A stretch of DNA of 64,000 bases from Paenibacillus terrigena DSM 21567 (GCF_000374845.1 NZ_KB895424.1:32360-96359), one strand, 5' to 3'. Numbered from the stretch's first letter, positions 1-12,280 are shown. The notes: generated by a model not told the origin, from the sequence alone. A program made the numbers and translations.

Positions 1-673
1 CTTCGGCTACCATTCGACGTGGGATCCAAAGACGAAGTCCGTTCATTTGAAGACGATCCAAGAAAACGACATCATCTGGTCATCGAAGAAAATCAATGAG
101 AATACCAAAGATGCGATTGTTAATGTACAATATCCGCAGGTAAGCGGGCTCACAAATGCGGAGGTTCAAGAGAAAATCAACACATTGTTCGCTTCGGAAG
201 CGAAGAAGTATGTCGACACGGCCAAAGAGAGCTCGAAGGGGGCCTACGAAGAACTTGGGTTCAAATATGAATACACGTCGAATTATGATATCAAATATAA
301 TTCGAACCAAGTGATCAGCCTCTTATTCTCGAGTAATGAATATACAGGCGGCGCGCATGGCATGCCAGAGCAATGGTCTTATACCATCAATATTGATACT
401 GGCGTCGTCTATACGCTGAATGATCTGTTCAAGCTTGTTCCGGATTACAAGCAAGTCATCAATGAAAAGATCAAAAAAGAGATTGCACCGATGTTGATGT
501 ACGATGCCAAATTCCAGAGCATTAACGAAGATACAACTTTCTATGTGAAAGACGAGGGTGTTGTGGTTTATTTCGGGGTGTATGAATATACGCCTTACGC
601 AGCGGGATTCCCTGAATTCTATATTCCATTCCGTTCCGTATCACCGAGCTTTGAAGGCAAGCTGCCTTTCTAG
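1..673 (+). CDS. C-terminal part of a secreted DUF3298/RsiV-like protein (partial)
   Basis: The frame is open from the window edge to the TAG at 671, so the N-terminus is missing. The visible protein starts with FGYHSTWDPKTKSV, which resembles the end of a copper-amine-oxidase-N (stalk) domain, where a WD.KTK.V strand is typical. It continues into a DUF4163/DUF3298-type pair: YPQVSGL early on, then SNEYTGGAHGMPEQ and YTLNDLFK, and a final part with VVVYFGVYEYTPYAAG. DUF3298 proteins of Firmicutes (RsiV, lysozyme-sensing anti-sigma factors, and relatives) carry the GGAHG motif. Here no anti-sigma region can be seen, so a secreted or cell-wall protein of unknown ligand is the safest reading. 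An internal TTG at 47 is not a convincing start because coding signal continues upstream of it. Confidence 0.75.
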   Translation, partial: FGYHSTWDPKTKSVHLKTIQENDIIWSSKKINENTKDAIVNVQYPQVSGLTNAEVQEKINTLFASEAKKYVDTAKESSKGAYEELGFKYEYTSNYDIKYNSNQVISLLFSSNEYTGGAHGMPEQWSYTINIDTGVVYTLNDLFKLVPDYKQVINEKIKKEIAPMLMYDAKFQSINEDTTFYVKDEGVVVYFGVYEYTPYAAGFPEFYIPFRSVSPSFEGKLPF

Positions 674-700
674 AAGTTTTCGTGTGGTAGCTCATACAAT

Positions 701-734
701 AAAACCCCCATGCATTGGATGCATGGGGGTTTGT
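701..734. terminator. Bidirectional intrinsic terminator
   Basis: A perfect stem (AAACCCCCATGCAT / ATGCATGGGGGTTT, three-base loop) lies between two convergent genes, the partial DUF3298 gene and clpP, with A and T runs at either side. It can serve both. Confidence 0.85.
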
Positions 735-749
735 CGTCTTGCGGTTAAC

Positions 750-1331
750 TTACAGCTTCTCAAGAACCTTGTCGACTAATCCGTATTCCGCAGCTTCATA
801 AGCGCTCATGAAGTAGTCGCGGTCGGTATCCTTCTCGATACGATCTAGCGGCTGACCACTGCGATCCGCAAGAATTTTGTTCAGATGATCACGCATCTTG
901 ATAATGCGTTTCGCGCGAATTTCAATATCGCTGGCTTGACCTTCTGCTCCACCTAATGGTTGATGGATCATGACTTCACTGTTCGGCAGTGCGAAGCGTT
1001 TGCCCTTCACCCCTGCTGTAAGCAAGAAGGCACCCATGGAAGCTGCCATACCGACGCAAATCGTCGATACATCCGGTTTAATGAATTGCATTGTATCGTA
1101 AATCGCCATACCTGCCGTAATCGATCCGCCCGGGCTATTGATATACAGCGAGATGTCCTTCTCTGGATCTTCTGCTGCAAGGAATAGCATTTGCGCAATG
1201 ATCGAATTAGCTACCACGTCATTAACGGGTGAGCCTAAGAAAATAATACGATCTTTCAACAGCCTTGAATAAATGTCATATGAACGTTCGCCGCGGTTCG
1301 TCTGTTCCACGACCATAGGAATGTAACTCAC
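750..1331 (-). CDS. clpP: ATP-dependent Clp protease proteolytic subunit
   Basis: ClpP forms the 14-mer serine protease chamber that degrades proteins handed over by ClpX or ClpC, including tmRNA-tagged peptides. Starting at the GTG at 1331 gives 193 residues and places the catalytic triad at Ser98 (GMAASMG), His123 (MIHQP) and Asp172 (TDRDYF), matching the usual Firmicute numbering. This start has a good GAGGAGG site seven bases upstream, while an upstream in-frame start at 1352 would put that site inside the gene. The gene is monocistronic, preceded by its own SigA promoter with a CtsR box, and convergent with the partial gene before it. Family assignment is secure. Confidence 0.97.
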   Translation of the reverse strand: MSYIPMVVEQTNRGERSYDIYSRLLKDRIIFLGSPVNDVVANSIIAQMLFLAAEDPEKDISLYINSPGGSITAGMAIYDTMQFIKPDVSTICVGMAASMGAFLLTAGVKGKRFALPNSEVMIHQPLGGAEGQASDIEIRAKRIIKMRDHLNKILADRSGQPLDRIEKDTDRDYFMSAYEAAEYGLVDKVLEKL

Positions 1332-1372
1332 AGAAAATCCTCCTCTACTCACATCGACTAGCTTTCCACCAA

Positions 1373-1412
1373 ATCATACTCCAAATCAGAACAAAAGTCA
1401 AAGATAGTCAAA
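1373..1412 (-). promoter_or_regulatory. clpP promoter with CtsR box
   Basis: On the minus strand, TTGACT and TATGAT are separated by 17 bases. On the plus strand 1396-1412 reads AGTCAAA-GAT-AGTCAAA, an exact match to the CtsR heptad direct repeat (A/G)GTCAAA-NAN-(A/G)GTCAAA, and it covers the -35 box. CtsR represses clp genes in low-GC Gram-positives and is inactivated by heat or protein stress, so clpP here should be stress-induced. Confidence 0.85.
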
Positions 1413-1421
1413 CTGGTGATA

Positions 1422-1452
1422 CAAAAAAAATCAGCCGAAGCTGATTCTGTGT
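1422..1452 (-). terminator. Intrinsic terminator of the tRNA-Arg gene
   Basis: Minus strand: AATCAGC-TTCG-GCTGATT followed by eight T residues, just downstream of the tRNA 3' end. It insulates the tRNA from the clpP promoter. Confidence 0.85.
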
Positions 1453-1459
1453 GTATGTA

Positions 1460-1534
1460 TGGCGCGCCCGCTAGGAATCGAACCTAGATCTCAGGCTCCG
1501 GAGGCCTACGTCATATCCATTGGACCACGGGCGC
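1460..1534 (-). tRNA. tRNA-Arg (anticodon CCG)
   Basis: The minus strand folds as a cloverleaf. The acceptor pairs are GCGCCCG with CGGGCGC, followed by a G discriminator and an encoded CCA. The anticodon arm AGGC-CTCCGGA-GCCT gives anticodon CCG, which reads the arginine codon CGG. The T arm contains GGTTCGATTCC. Its own terminator follows. Confidence 0.95.
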
Positions 1535-1708
1535 AAAAAGGATAGCAAGGAGAATTATATGCTATAAATCATAGAATTGCAAGTCCTAATCTGAATATCA
1601 TGAGAAAGCTTCTACCGAAATACACCCGAAGATAAGCTACCGAGTTAAAAAGGGATATTCCATGATGTATAAGTTTCTGTAAACATGTGAATTCTACATG
1701 CGGTACAC

Positions 1709-1737
1709 TTGCAAACTGCACTCGAAAGGGTTAAACT
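1709..1737 (+). promoter_or_regulatory. Promoter of the cggR-glycolytic operon
   Basis: TTGCAA (1709-1714) and TAAACT (1732-1737) are spaced by 17 bases. They lie about 70 bases before the cggR start and directly ahead of the CggR operator. Confidence 0.75.
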
Positions 1738-1742
1738 AGGGG

Positions 1743-1778
1743 TGGGACTAAAAAGGTTTCCGTGGGACGTTTTCGGGC
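1743..1778 (+). promoter_or_regulatory. CggR operator
   Basis: Two TGGGAC hexamers start at 1743 and 1763, exactly 20 bases apart, and each is followed after six bases by a second element (GGTT and GGGC). This is the layout of the Bacillus CggR operator, CGGGAC-N6-TGTC-N4 repeated twice. It begins six bases after the -10 box, so bound CggR would block initiation. In Bacillus fructose-1,6-bisphosphate weakens CggR binding. Confidence 0.8.
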
Positions 1779-1804
1779 CAACTAAGTTGCAGGAGTGGAA
1801 AGAA

Positions 1805-2851
1805 ATGCGGAAAATATTAGAGATAGAAAAGCAACTTCTGCCTGATCTCATGGAAATACTAAAAAAGAGATATGAAATCCTTCATCAAATCAAGCTGTCT
1901 GAGTTAGTCGGGCGCAGGACGCTGGCGACTTCCTTAGAGATGACCGAGCGGGTACTGCGTGCAGAGACAGATTTATTAAAGACACAAGGACTCATTGAAA
2001 TTGAGAGTGCAGGGATGCGCCTAAGTTCAGCCGGAGAGAAGCTGCTAGAGGACTTAGAATCCATTGTGAAAGAACTGTTCGGTCTAACAAATATGGAGGA
2101 GCGAATTCGCAAGTCTTTCGGTCTTCAGCAAGTGCTGATTGTACCGGGTGATTCGGATCGTTCGCCGCTTACGAAGCGAGACCTTGGTCTTGCAGCATGT
2201 AAAGTGCTTCGTAAAGTGATGGGTAAAGATGATGTCGTTGCTCTCACTGGCGGTTCCACACTGGCTCAGATGGCAGAACAGATGACTTCAACGACGCCGA
2301 TGAAATCCAATTGGTTCGTGCCAGCTCGTGGTGGTTTAGGCGAGAGTCTTGATTATCAAGCCAACACCATCGCATCGAAGATGGCAAAACGTGTAGGTGC
2401 GCAATATCGATTACTGCATGTCCCGGATCTTCTCAGCGAAGAGGCATATCAGTCCTTGATGCAAGAACCGAATATTCTAGAGATTGTGGAGTTCATTCGG
2501 AAAGCTCGCATTGTCGTTCATGGGATTGGAGACGCCTTTGTGATGGCCAAACGAAGACGGGTCGATCAACAGATGGTGGATGCCCTAAGGCAGGAGGGTG
2601 CTCTAGCGGAAGCTTACGGGTACTATTTTGACCGACAAGGCAATGTGGTTCACAAGATGGTGTCCTTAGGACTTCGACTCGAAGAGATTCAAGAAATGGA
2701 ACTCGTGATTGCCATTGCTGGCGGTGCTAGCAAAGGAGCAGCGATTCATTCCGTCTTGAAATTCGGGCGAGAGAATGTGCTCATTATTGATGAAGGTGCA
2801 GCGCTTGAAATCATTCGATTGATGGATGCAGAAGAACAAGAAGTAAGTTAA
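1805..2851 (+). CDS. cggR: Central glycolytic genes regulator (SorC/DeoR family)
   Basis: CggR represses the gapA operon and releases it when fructose-1,6-bisphosphate is high. The ATG at 1805 follows AGGAGTGG and gives 348 residues, close to the usual 340. Residues 1-70 carry the helix-turn-helix region, with QLLPDL..ILKKRYEIL and VGRRTLATSLEMTERVLRAE, which strongly resembles Bacillus CggR. The rest is a sugar-binding domain of the SorC type, with LTGGSTLAQMA in the phosphate-binding region and IAIAGGASKGAAI near the end. An upstream in-frame start at 1709 is rejected because it would lie within the promoter. It is first gene of the glycolytic operon, 72 bases before gapA. Confidence 0.96.
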   Translation: MRKILEIEKQLLPDLMEILKKRYEILHQIKLSELVGRRTLATSLEMTERVLRAETDLLKTQGLIEIESAGMRLSSAGEKLLEDLESIVKELFGLTNMEERIRKSFGLQQVLIVPGDSDRSPLTKRDLGLAACKVLRKVMGKDDVVALTGGSTLAQMAEQMTSTTPMKSNWFVPARGGLGESLDYQANTIASKMAKRVGAQYRLLHVPDLLSEEAYQSLMQEPNILEIVEFIRKARIVVHGIGDAFVMAKRRRVDQQMVDALRQEGALAEAYGYYFDRQGNVVHKMVSLGLRLEEIQEMELVIAIAGGASKGAAIHSVLKFGRENVLIIDEGAALEIIRLMDAEEQEVS

Positions 2852-2923
2852 CAATGTTGTGGTCTTGACGAGCCCTCAGGTTTGTCTTGAGTATATATAA
2901 ATTAATTTTAGGAGGAATCATCA

Positions 2924-3934
2924 ATGGTTAAAGTTGGTATTAATGGTTTTGGACGTATTGGACGCCTTGCTTTCCGCCGTATTCAAGCAGTAGAAGGTAT
3001 CGAAGTGGTAGCAATCAATGACTTGACAGACGCTAAAATGTTAGCTCATTTGTTGAAATATGATACAACTCAAGGTCAATTCCAAGGAAACGTTGAAGTA
3101 CATGAAGGATTCTTCAAAGTAAACGGTAAAGACGTTAAAGTTCTTGCGAACCGTAACCCTGAAGAATTACCATGGGGCGAGCTTGGCGTAGACATCGTTC
3201 TTGAATGTACTGGATTCTTCACAACCAAAGAAGCTGCTGAGAAACACATCAAAGCAGGCGCTAAAAAGGTTGTTATCTCCGCTCCAGCAACTGGCGATAT
3301 GAAAACAATCGTATACAACGTAAACCATGAAATTCTTGATGGTACAGAGACAGTTATCTCTGGCGCATCTTGCACAACAAACTGCCTAGCTCCAATGGCA
3401 AAAGTATTGCAAGACAAATTCGGTATCATTGAAGGCTTGATGACAACAATCCACGCTTATACAGGCGACCAAAATACACTTGATGCTCCGCATGCGAAAG
3501 GTGACTTCCGTCGCGCTCGTGCAGCAGCTGAGAATATCATCCCTAACACAACAGGCGCAGCAAAAGCAATCGGTCTTGTTATCCCTGAACTTCAAGGTAA
3601 ACTTGACGGTGCAGCACAACGTGTTCCTGTAGCAACAGGTTCCTTGACTGAGCTTGTAACTGTTCTTGATGCAAAAGTAACAGCTGACGAGATCAACGCT
3701 GCAATGAAAGCTGCTTCTGACCCAGCAACTTATGGCTACACAGAAGACGAAATCGTATCTTCCGATATCAAAGGTATGACTTTCGGTTCCTTGTTCGACG
3801 CAACACAAACAAAAGTATTGACAGTTGGCGACAAGCAATTGGTTAAAACAGTAGCTTGGTACGACAATGAAATGTCCTACACAGCGCAATTGATCCGTAC
3901 GTTGGAATATTTCGCTAAACTAGCTACGAAGTAA
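2924..3934 (+). CDS. gapA: Glyceraldehyde-3-phosphate dehydrogenase, type I (glycolytic)
   Basis: Converts glyceraldehyde-3-phosphate, phosphate and NAD+ to 1,3-bisphosphoglycerate in the cytosol. The 336-residue protein begins with the Rossmann motif INGFGRIGR and has the acidic NAD-selecting residue in AINDLTD, which favours NAD+ over NADP+. The active-site motif SCTTNC lies near residue 150, and the substrate-binding [13 protein letters not shown] and WYDNEMSY segments are present. The start follows a strong AGGAGG site. Codon use is typical of highly expressed genes. It lies directly after cggR, so this is the glycolytic gap rather than the gluconeogenic gapB. Confidence 0.98.
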   Translation: MVKVGINGFGRIGRLAFRRIQAVEGIEVVAINDLTDAKMLAHLLKYDTTQGQFQGNVEVHEGFFKVNGKDVKVLANRNPEELPWGELGVDIVLECTGFFTTKEAAEKHIKAGAKKVVISAPATGDMKTIVYNVNHEILDGTETVISGASCTTNCLAPMAKVLQDKFGIIEGLMTTIHAYTGDQNTLDAPHAKGDFRRARAAAENIIPNTTGAAKAIGLVIPELQGKLDGAAQRVPVATGSLTELVTVLDAKVTADEINAAMKAASDPATYGYTEDEIVSSDIKGMTFGSLFDATQTKVLTVGDKQLVKTVAWYDNEMSYTAQLIRTLEYFAKLATK

Positions 3935-3956
3935 TAGCGGTTGTAGCATGATTGTA

Positions 3957-3990
3957 GAGCGGAAACAGTTCATAATTGTTTCCGCTCTTT
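3957..3990 (+). terminator. Hairpin between gapA and pgk
   Basis: GAGCGGAAAC pairs with GTTTCCGCTC over an 11-base loop, followed by only three T residues. Inside an operon this would act as a leaky terminator or as a 3' stabiliser of a gapA message, allowing more GapA than downstream enzymes. Which of the two it does is inference. Confidence 0.65.
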
Positions 3991-4019
3991 AACTAATATG
4001 TGTTTGGAGGAACCGACGA

Positions 4020-5201
4020 ATGAACAAGAAGAGTGTACGTGATGTAGAAGTAACTGGTAAACGCGTATTTGTCCGTGTCGATTTTAACGTGCCATTAGAA
4101 GACGGTAAAATTACGGACGACACACGCATTCGTGAAACCCTGCCTACGATCAAATATTTGATCGAGAACGGTGCAAAAGTTATTCTAGCAAGTCACATGG
4201 GCCGTCCAAAAGGTCAGTTCGTGGATTCAATGCGTCTAACACCAGCTGCGGTTCGTCTTAGCGAATTGCTAGGCAAACCAGTAGTTAAAGCAGACGAAGC
4301 GATTGGCGATGCGGTTAAAGCACAAATCGCTGAGCTCAAAGACGGCGATGTATTGCTTCTTGAGAACGTTCGTTTCTACGCAGGTGAAGAGAAGAATGAT
4401 CCGGAACTCGCGAAAGAATTTGCATCCCTTGCAGATTTGTTCGTGAATGACGCATTCGGCGCTGCTCACCGTGCGCATGCTTCGACAGCAGGTATTGCTG
4501 CATACTTACCAGCCGTTTCCGGACTTCTGATGGAGAAAGAGTTGAACGTACTAGGTAAAGCATTGCTGAACCCTGAGCGTCCATTCACAGCGATTGTCGG
4601 CGGATCGAAAGTGAAAGATAAAATCGATGTTATCAACAAAATGCTCGAAATTGCTGACAACGTATTGATCGGTGGCGGACTTGCTTACACATTCCTCAAA
4701 GCACAAGGTCACGAAATCGGCAAATCGCTCTGCGATAACGAGAAATTAGAAACAGCGCTTGGATTTATCGAGAAAGCCAAACAACTTGGCAAAAACTTCA
4801 TGATTCCAGTGGATTACGTTGTAACGGACGATTTCAGTGCAGATGCCAATACGAAGATCGTTGATGTTGACGGCATTCCAGCAGACTGGGAAGGTATCGA
4901 TATCGGACCGAAAACGCGTGAGCTTTATGCAGACGTGATCAAGAATTCGAAGCTCATTGTATGGAACGGACCTATGGGCGTATTCGAAATCGAGCCATTC
5001 TCCCACGGTACGCGTGCGGTTGCACAAGCTTGTGCAGAAACAGCGGGCTACACGGTCATTGGCGGCGGTGATTCTGCAGCAGCAGCAGAGAAATTCCATT
5101 TGGCAGACAAAATGGACCATATCTCAACTGGCGGCGGCGCATCTCTTGAGTTCATGGAAGGCAAGAAACTTCCAGGCGTTGAAGCGCTTAACGATAAATA
5201 A
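4020..5201 (+). CDS. pgk: Phosphoglycerate kinase
   Basis: Transfers phosphate from 1,3-bisphosphoglycerate to ADP, giving ATP and 3-phosphoglycerate. The 393-residue protein has the family N-terminal signature [12 protein letters not shown], the substrate loop ASHMGRPKG, the hinge [12 protein letters not shown] and the C-terminal nucleotide site IGGGDSAAA and [13 protein letters not shown]. The ATG follows TTGGAGGAACCGACGA. The gene sits 85 bases after gapA, the gap being filled by the hairpin, and 44 bases before tpiA. Length and motifs are normal. Confidence 0.98.
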   Translation: MNKKSVRDVEVTGKRVFVRVDFNVPLEDGKITDDTRIRETLPTIKYLIENGAKVILASHMGRPKGQFVDSMRLTPAAVRLSELLGKPVVKADEAIGDAVKAQIAELKDGDVLLLENVRFYAGEEKNDPELAKEFASLADLFVNDAFGAAHRAHASTAGIAAYLPAVSGLLMEKELNVLGKALLNPERPFTAIVGGSKVKDKIDVINKMLEIADNVLIGGGLAYTFLKAQGHEIGKSLCDNEKLETALGFIEKAKQLGKNFMIPVDYVVTDDFSADANTKIVDVDGIPADWEGIDIGPKTRELYADVIKNSKLIVWNGPMGVFEIEPFSHGTRAVAQACAETAGYTVIGGGDSAAAAEKFHLADKMDHISTGGGASLEFMEGKKLPGVEALNDK

Positions 5202-5230
5202 GATCAGTACTCCTTAGGTGGGGAAAATAG

Positions 5231-6001
<771 letters not shown>

Positions 6002-7540
6002 ATGACAGCACCTAAACCGGTAGCACTGATTATCCTCGATGGTTTTGGGCTTAGTGACAACTTGGTGGGTAACGCCGTTGCACAAGCGAATAAGCCGAAT
6101 TTTGACCGGTACTGGTCGACTTACCCTCACACAACGCTTACGGCTTGTGGTGAAGCGGTAGGGCTTCCTGAAGGTCAAATGGGGAACTCGGAAGTAGGTC
6201 ACTTGAACATCGGCGCAGGCCGGATCGTGTATCAAGATTTGACTCGTATTTCCAAATCGATTCGTGATGGCGAATTTTTCGATAACGAGACGCTGATTAA
6301 AGCCGTTCGTCATGCGAAAAATAACGATAAAAAATTGCATATCTATGGATTGTTGTCCGATGGCGGCGTGCACAGTCACATCAGCCACTTGTTCGCTATG
6401 CTAGAGTTGTGCAAAAAAGAAGAATTCAACAACGTATTTATCCACGCTTTCTTAGATGGACGCGATGTATCGCCAGATAGCGCGAAAGGCTATATGGAAC
6501 AATTGATCGCGAAAATTCAGGAGCTTGGCGTTGGTACAATCGCAACGGTTCAAGGCCGTTACTATGCGATGGACCGCGATAAGCGTTGGGAGCGTACGGA
6601 GAAATCCTACCGCGCGATGGTATATGGCGAAGGCCCGAAATACCAAGACCCGCTCAAAGCGATCGTTGAGTCTTATGAAAAATCGGTATTCGACGAGTTC
6701 GTCATGCCAACGGTTATCGTGGATGAGAACGAACAGCCTGTAGGTTTGATGGAGTCGGAAGATTCCGTTATCTTCTTGAACTTCCGTCCAGACCGTGCGA
6801 TTCAATTGTCCCAAGTATTCACGAACGCGGACTTCCGCGGATTTGATCGTGGGGATAAAGCACCGAAGAACTTACACTATGTATGTCTAACGATGTTCAG
6901 CGAGAGTGTAGACGGATTCGTCGCATACTCACCGAAGAACCTTGATAATACACTTGGCGAAGTGCTCGTTCAGAACAACAAGAAACAACTTCGTATCGCT
7001 GAGACCGAGAAATATCCGCACGTTACGTTCTTTTTCAGTGGCGGACGTGACAAGGAATTGGAAGGCGAGACACGTATCCTGATCCCTTCACCGAAAGTTG
7101 CAACGTATGACTTGCAGCCTGAGATGAGTGCAGCAGAAGTTGCAGCAGCAGCGGTGGCTGAGATCGAAGCGGAGCGTCAAGATTGCATTATCTTGAACTT
7201 TGCGAACCCGGATATGGTGGGTCACTCCGGTATGCTCGAGCCGACGATCAAAGCAGTTGAAGCAACGGATGAGTGCCTTGGTAAAGTGGTTGATGCTGTC
7301 ATCGCAAAAGGCGGTGTAGCCATCATTATCGCGGACCATGGTAATGCCGAAGTTGAGATCGACGCGAATGGCCGTCCACATACCGCGCATACGACGAACC
7401 CGGTTCCTTGTATCGTGACTACGAAAGATGTTACGCTAAGAGAAGGCGGGATTTTGGCGGACGTGGCTCCGACCATTCTTGACCTGATGCAATTGAACAA
7501 GCCGGAAGAAATGACGGGCACAACAATTGTAAATAAGTAA
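6002..7540 (+). CDS. gpmI: 2,3-bisphosphoglycerate-independent phosphoglycerate mutase
   Basis: Converts 3- to 2-phosphoglycerate through a phosphoserine intermediate, using Mn2+ and no 2,3-BPG. The ATG directly abuts the tpiA stop. The 512-residue protein has the alkaline-phosphatase-like metal site at ILDGFGL, the nucleophile serine in [25 protein letters not shown], and the second metal site in [12 protein letters not shown] and ADHGNAE. Manganese-dependent iPGMs are pH-sensitive and regulated in sporulation in Bacillus; that is family knowledge, not visible here. Confidence 0.98.
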   Translation: MTAPKPVALIILDGFGLSDNLVGNAVAQANKPNFDRYWSTYPHTTLTACGEAVGLPEGQMGNSEVGHLNIGAGRIVYQDLTRISKSIRDGEFFDNETLIKAVRHAKNNDKKLHIYGLLSDGGVHSHISHLFAMLELCKKEEFNNVFIHAFLDGRDVSPDSAKGYMEQLIAKIQELGVGTIATVQGRYYAMDRDKRWERTEKSYRAMVYGEGPKYQDPLKAIVESYEKSVFDEFVMPTVIVDENEQPVGLMESEDSVIFLNFRPDRAIQLSQVFTNADFRGFDRGDKAPKNLHYVCLTMFSESVDGFVAYSPKNLDNTLGEVLVQNNKKQLRIAETEKYPHVTFFFSGGRDKELEGETRILIPSPKVATYDLQPEMSAAEVAAAAVAEIEAERQDCIILNFANPDMVGHSGMLEPTIKAVEATDECLGKVVDAVIAKGGVAIIIADHGNAEVEIDANGRPHTAHTTNPVPCIVTTKDVTLREGGILADVAPTILDLMQLNKPEEMTGTTIVNK

Positions 7541-7575
7541 TTTAAATTAAAATGAATCATCTAAAAGGAGTGTAA

Positions 7576-8868
<1,293 letters not shown>

Positions 8869-8885
8869 TTGATTTTCTATTAAAG

Positions 8886-8916
8886 GGGTTAGCCAGGTGA
8901 CTGGTTAGCCCTTTTT
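8886..8916 (+). terminator. Terminator of the glycolytic operon
   Basis: An 11-pair stem (GGGTTAGCCAG with CTGGTTAGCCC, two G-T pairs) with a GTGA loop is followed by five T residues, 17 bases after the eno stop. Confidence 0.9.
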
Positions 8917-8969
8917 GTATGCAGAACCGGCTTGAAATGGCTTCATACAGGCAATGATTGGGATTGACC

Positions 8970-8998
8970 TTGTAATTCGAATGTGTTAATGATACAAT
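8970..8998 (+). promoter_or_regulatory. Probable secG promoter
   Basis: TTGTAA and TACAAT are separated by 17 bases, about 90 bases ahead of secG and after the operon terminator. Confidence 0.55.
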
Positions 8999-9086
8999 AA
9001 GAATACTGTTCTTTAATGATGTAACCTAACGTTTTACACATAACTTATCATTTTGATGTGAAGCTATTCTTACAGGAGGTGGAACT

Positions 9087-9326
9087 ATGGAAACTTTGTT
9101 CACAATTTTACTCGTCATTTTTTCGTTAGGCTTGATTGCTGTCGTTCTTCTACAGAAAGGGAAGAGCGCGGGGCTATCGGGTGCCATCTCCGGTGGAGCG
9201 GAACATCTTTTTGGTAAACAAAAGGCGCGCGGCTTGGATTTGTTCTTGCAGCGTTTGACGGTCGGACTTGCAGTCGGATTTTTCGTTCTTGCAATGGTCG
9301 TTGCTTATTTGGTTAAAGCGTCTTAA
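9087..9326 (+). CDS. secG: Preprotein translocase subunit SecG
   Basis: A small inner-membrane partner of SecYE that assists SecA-driven export. The 79 residues form two hydrophobic helices (about 3-22 and 52-75) joined by the conserved loop [24 protein letters not shown], in which the GKSAGLSG part is the family hallmark. The start follows AGGAGGTGGAACT. Position between eno and rnr is the standard Bacillales order. Own promoter and terminator are visible. Confidence 0.95.
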   Translation: METLFTILLVIFSLGLIAVVLLQKGKSAGLSGAISGGAEHLFGKQKARGLDLFLQRLTVGLAVGFFVLAMVVAYLVKAS

Positions 9327-9340
9327 TTGAAGATGAGAAC

Positions 9341-9369
9341 AAGCGGGAGATGATTTCTCCTGCTTTTTT
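9341..9369 (+). terminator. secG terminator
   Basis: AAGCGGGAGA-TGAT-TTCTCCTGCTT followed by a run of T, 15 bases after the secG stop. Confidence 0.85.
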
Positions 9370-9487
9370 TATTTTATACAGGCATAAGGATCTTTTTTAG
9401 GATTACGGATGTCTAAGCGACATTTCGTGTATACTGAGTATATATACATAGCAACACGAATCGATGGGATTGATTTGAGGTGATTTC

Positions 9488-12202
9488 TTGTTAACTGAAC
9501 AAGATGTATTAGATTTTATGCAAGAGACGGCATATAAGCCGATGACGTATCAGGAGATGGAGCAGCATTTTGGAATTGAGGATGCGCAGGAATTCAAGGC
9601 ATTTCTGAAGCTGCTGATCCAGATGGAGCAGGAAGGGAAGATCATTCGCACGCGTTCCGAACGGTACGGTATTCCGGAGCGAATGAATCTCCTACGCGGC
9701 CGGTTACAGGCCCATGCGAAGGGATTCGCATTCCTTATTCCAGATGATAGAGAACATCCGGATGTGTACATTCACGCGAACGATTTGAAGAGTGCGATGA
9801 ATGGAGATATCGTCCTTGTACGTGTAACAACGAAGGGTGCGGCCGGTGGGAAATTAGAAGGTGAAGTCGCGCGTATCGTCAGTCGTGCGGTAACGCAAGT
9901 CGTGGGTACATTCCAGAATCATGAGACGTATGGGTTTGTCATCCCGGATGACAAGCGGATTAATCGTGATATTTTCATACCGAAAGATGCATTCCAAGGT
10001 GCAGTGACGGGTCAGAAGGTTGTTGCGAAGATTGTTAATTACCCAGAAGGCCGCGCGGCAGCGGAGGGGGAAGTTGTGGAGGTTCTGGGTCATAAAGATG
10101 ATCCAGGTGTCGATATTCTCTCGATTATTCGCAAGCATCAGTTGCCTGAAGCGTTCCCTGAAGAAGTCATGGAAGAGGCAGCTTCAGCACCAGATTCGAT
10201 TACAGACGAAGAAATTGCTCAGCAAGGTCGACGGGATCTTCGGGATATGCGCATTGTGACGATTGACGGAGAAGATGCGAAGGATTTGGACGATGCGGTG
10301 AACGTGGAACGTCTTCCTAACGGGAATTACAAGCTTGGTGTTCATATCGCGGACGTGGGTTACTATGTCCCAGAACGATCGAAGCTGGATCAAGAAGCTT
10401 ATGCGCGTGGATGCAGCGTATATTTGGTGGATCGGGTTATTCCGATGCTGCCGCATCGTCTGTCGAACGGGATCTGCAGCTTGAATCCGCAGGTGGACCG
10501 CTTAACGCTCTCCTGTGAGATGGAATTCGATGAGCACATGAAAGTTGTGAACCATGATATATTCACGAGTGTGATCAAGACGAAAGAACGGATGACGTAT
10601 ACGAATGTACGTAAAATTCTAACGGAACCCGAAGAACATCCGGAGCTCATGGAGCGCTATCAGGACTTGGTGCCGGACTTCCAGCTGATGCGTGAGTTAG
10701 CAGAGCGGCTGCGGAAGCACCGGATGCGTCGCGGCGCGATTGATTTTGATTTCCAAGAATCAAAGGTCATTGTCGATGAGAATGGCAAACCGACTGATAT
10801 TATCAAAAGAGAGCGATCGATCGCCGAGATGATCATTGAAGAGTTCATGCTCGCGGCCAATGAGACGGTGGCTGAACATTTCCACTGGTTGCGTGTTCCA
10901 TTCCTTTACCGAATCCATGAAGACCCAGATTCAGAGAAGCTGATGACATTCATGCAATTCGCGGCGAATTTCGGTTTTGCGGTTCGGGGGAAAGGCAATT
11001 CCGTGCACCCTCGGGCGCTTCAGACATTACTCGAACAGATTCAAGGAACGAAGGAGCAGACCGTCATCAGCACGATGATGCTGCGTTCGATGAAGCAGGC
11101 GAAATACGATTCGGAAAGCTTAGGTCATTTTGGCTTGGCTGCTGAATTCTACTCGCATTTCACTTCACCGATTCGCCGTTATCCAGATTTGGTAATCCAT
11201 CGTATTATTCGCGAGGTTGCAGAGAATGGCGGAGCACTCACGGAACAGCGTCATGAATACCTCGCTTCTCGGATGAAGGAAATTGCACAGCAATCCTCGG
11301 AGCGTGAACGCGTGGCTGTGGATGCTGAACGTGATACAGAGCAGCTCAAGAAAGCGGAGTTCATGCTTGATAAGGTCGGCGAAGAATTCGAAGGTATGGT
11401 CAGCAGCGTGACGAGCTTCGGGATTTTCGTGGAGCTTGATAACACGGTGGAAGGTTTGATTCGTCTAAGTGATATGACGGATGACTACTACCATTTCCAT
11501 GAGCAGCATATGGCACTGATCGGTGAACGTACATCGAAGGTGTACCGGATTGGCGATGAAGTGAAGATTCGCGTTGCGCGTGTGAATATGGACGATCATA
11601 CGATTGATTTCGAGATGATTGATACGAAGTCCCGAGGAGGTCAGCTGAATCTGATTGGCGGAGGCTTTGGCGAACGCGGTGGACGCGGCGGCAAGGGCAA
11701 GAGCAAAGGGTTCGGTCAAGGCGGCTTTGGAGCACGCGGTAAAGGTGATCGTGGCGGTAAACCCGGCAGCGGCAAATCAGAGCGATCCGGAGCAGGGAAA
11801 CCGAGTTCGGATGCATCTCGCAGCAGCGCGGCTGGAACCAGCAGAGGTGGGAAATCTAGCCCGTTCAAACCAGATAGTCCGGGGAAAAAGGGTGGAAAGT
11901 TCGGCAAGTTCGAGTCGCGGGATCGTACACGTGGAGACCGTGGTGAATCGAAGAACCCATCATCGGAGCAAGGCAAAAAATTTGGCTTTGGTTCAGGTAA
12001 AGGCGGCTATGGTGCGCCGACACCATCGGAGCCCGGGTCAGAACCAAGCAGTGCCGGATTTGGTCTTGGTGAAGGTCGGAGTAAACCGCGCAAGAATACG
12101 TCAGAGAGCGGTATTTTTGTAGGTGAAGGCCAGAGCGCATCGAAGCGACGCGGAAAGCCGAAGAACGGTACGGCTTCGTTCGTTCGGAAGAAGCGGAAAT
12201 AA
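9488..12202 (+). CDS. rnr: Ribonuclease R with long basic low-complexity tail
   Basis: A 3'-5' exoribonuclease that digests structured RNA and works with tmRNA-SmpB in decay of non-stop mRNA. The start is a TTG preceded by GAGGTGA. Order of parts: an N-terminal winged-helix region (about 1-70), two cold-shock-type OB folds ([14 protein letters not shown], then [16 protein letters not shown]), the RNB catalytic domain with the acidic cluster [14 protein letters not shown] near residue 260, [10 protein letters not shown], and an S1 domain ending near residue 711. About 190 further residues follow, rich in Gly, Ser, Lys and Arg with RGG-like stretches. Total length is 904, against roughly 780 in Bacillus subtilis. 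The tail is in frame with no break and ends FVRKKRK. Confidence 0.95.
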   Translation: MLTEQDVLDFMQETAYKPMTYQEMEQHFGIEDAQEFKAFLKLLIQMEQEGKIIRTRSERYGIPERMNLLRGRLQAHAKGFAFLIPDDREHPDVYIHANDLKSAMNGDIVLVRVTTKGAAGGKLEGEVARIVSRAVTQVVGTFQNHETYGFVIPDDKRINRDIFIPKDAFQGAVTGQKVVAKIVNYPEGRAAAEGEVVEVLGHKDDPGVDILSIIRKHQLPEAFPEEVMEEAASAPDSITDEEIAQQGRRDLRDMRIVTIDGEDAKDLDDAVNVERLPNGNYKLGVHIADVGYYVPERSKLDQEAYARGCSVYLVDRVIPMLPHRLSNGICSLNPQVDRLTLSCEMEFDEHMKVVNHDIFTSVIKTKERMTYTNVRKILTEPEEHPELMERYQDLVPDFQLMRELAERLRKHRMRRGAIDFDFQESKVIVDENGKPTDIIKRERSIAEMIIEEFMLAANETVAEHFHWLRVPFLYRIHEDPDSEKLMTFMQFAANFGFAVRGKGNSVHPRALQTLLEQIQGTKEQTVISTMMLRSMKQAKYDSESLGHFGLAAEFYSHFTSPIRRYPDLVIHRIIREVAENGGALTEQRHEYLASRMKEIAQQSSERERVAVDAERDTEQLKKAEFMLDKVGEEFEGMVSSVTSFGIFVELDNTVEGLIRLSDMTDDYYHFHEQHMALIGERTSKVYRIGDEVKIRVARVNMDDHTIDFEMIDTKSRGGQLNLIGGGFGERGGRGGKGKSKGFGQGGFGARGKGDRGGKPGSGKSERSGAGKPSSDASRSSAAGTSRGGKSSPFKPDSPGKKGGKFGKFESRDRTRGDRGESKNPSSEQGKKFGFGSGKGGYGAPTPSEPGSEPSSAGFGLGEGRSKPRKNTSESGIFVGEGQSASKRRGKPKNGTASFVRKKRK

Positions 12203-12216
12203 GGGGTAACATGAAC

Positions 12217-12247
12217 AAGGAGTCTGCGGATCGCGCAGGCTCCTTTT
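12217..12247 (+). terminator. rnr terminator
   Basis: AAGGAGTCTGCG pairs with CGCAGGCTCCTT (one G-T pair) over a five-base loop, with TT following. It lies between rnr and the convergent methyltransferase gene. Confidence 0.8.
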
Positions 12248-12280
12248 GAATTTCGGATCGTAATATCGCGGGCGAAGGGG

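Noticed and set aside
3386..3889. 167-codon minus-strand ORF inside gapA
   Set aside because: Cysteine-rich shadow produced by the codon bias of gapA; no binding site, no family resemblance. Similar antisense frames over tpiA/gpmI (5777-6388) and pgk were dropped for the same reason.
11655..12122. 155-codon alternative-frame ORF over the rnr tail
   Set aside because: Low-complexity Gly/Arg-coding DNA opens other frames; the rnr frame continues without break to a normal stop and terminator.
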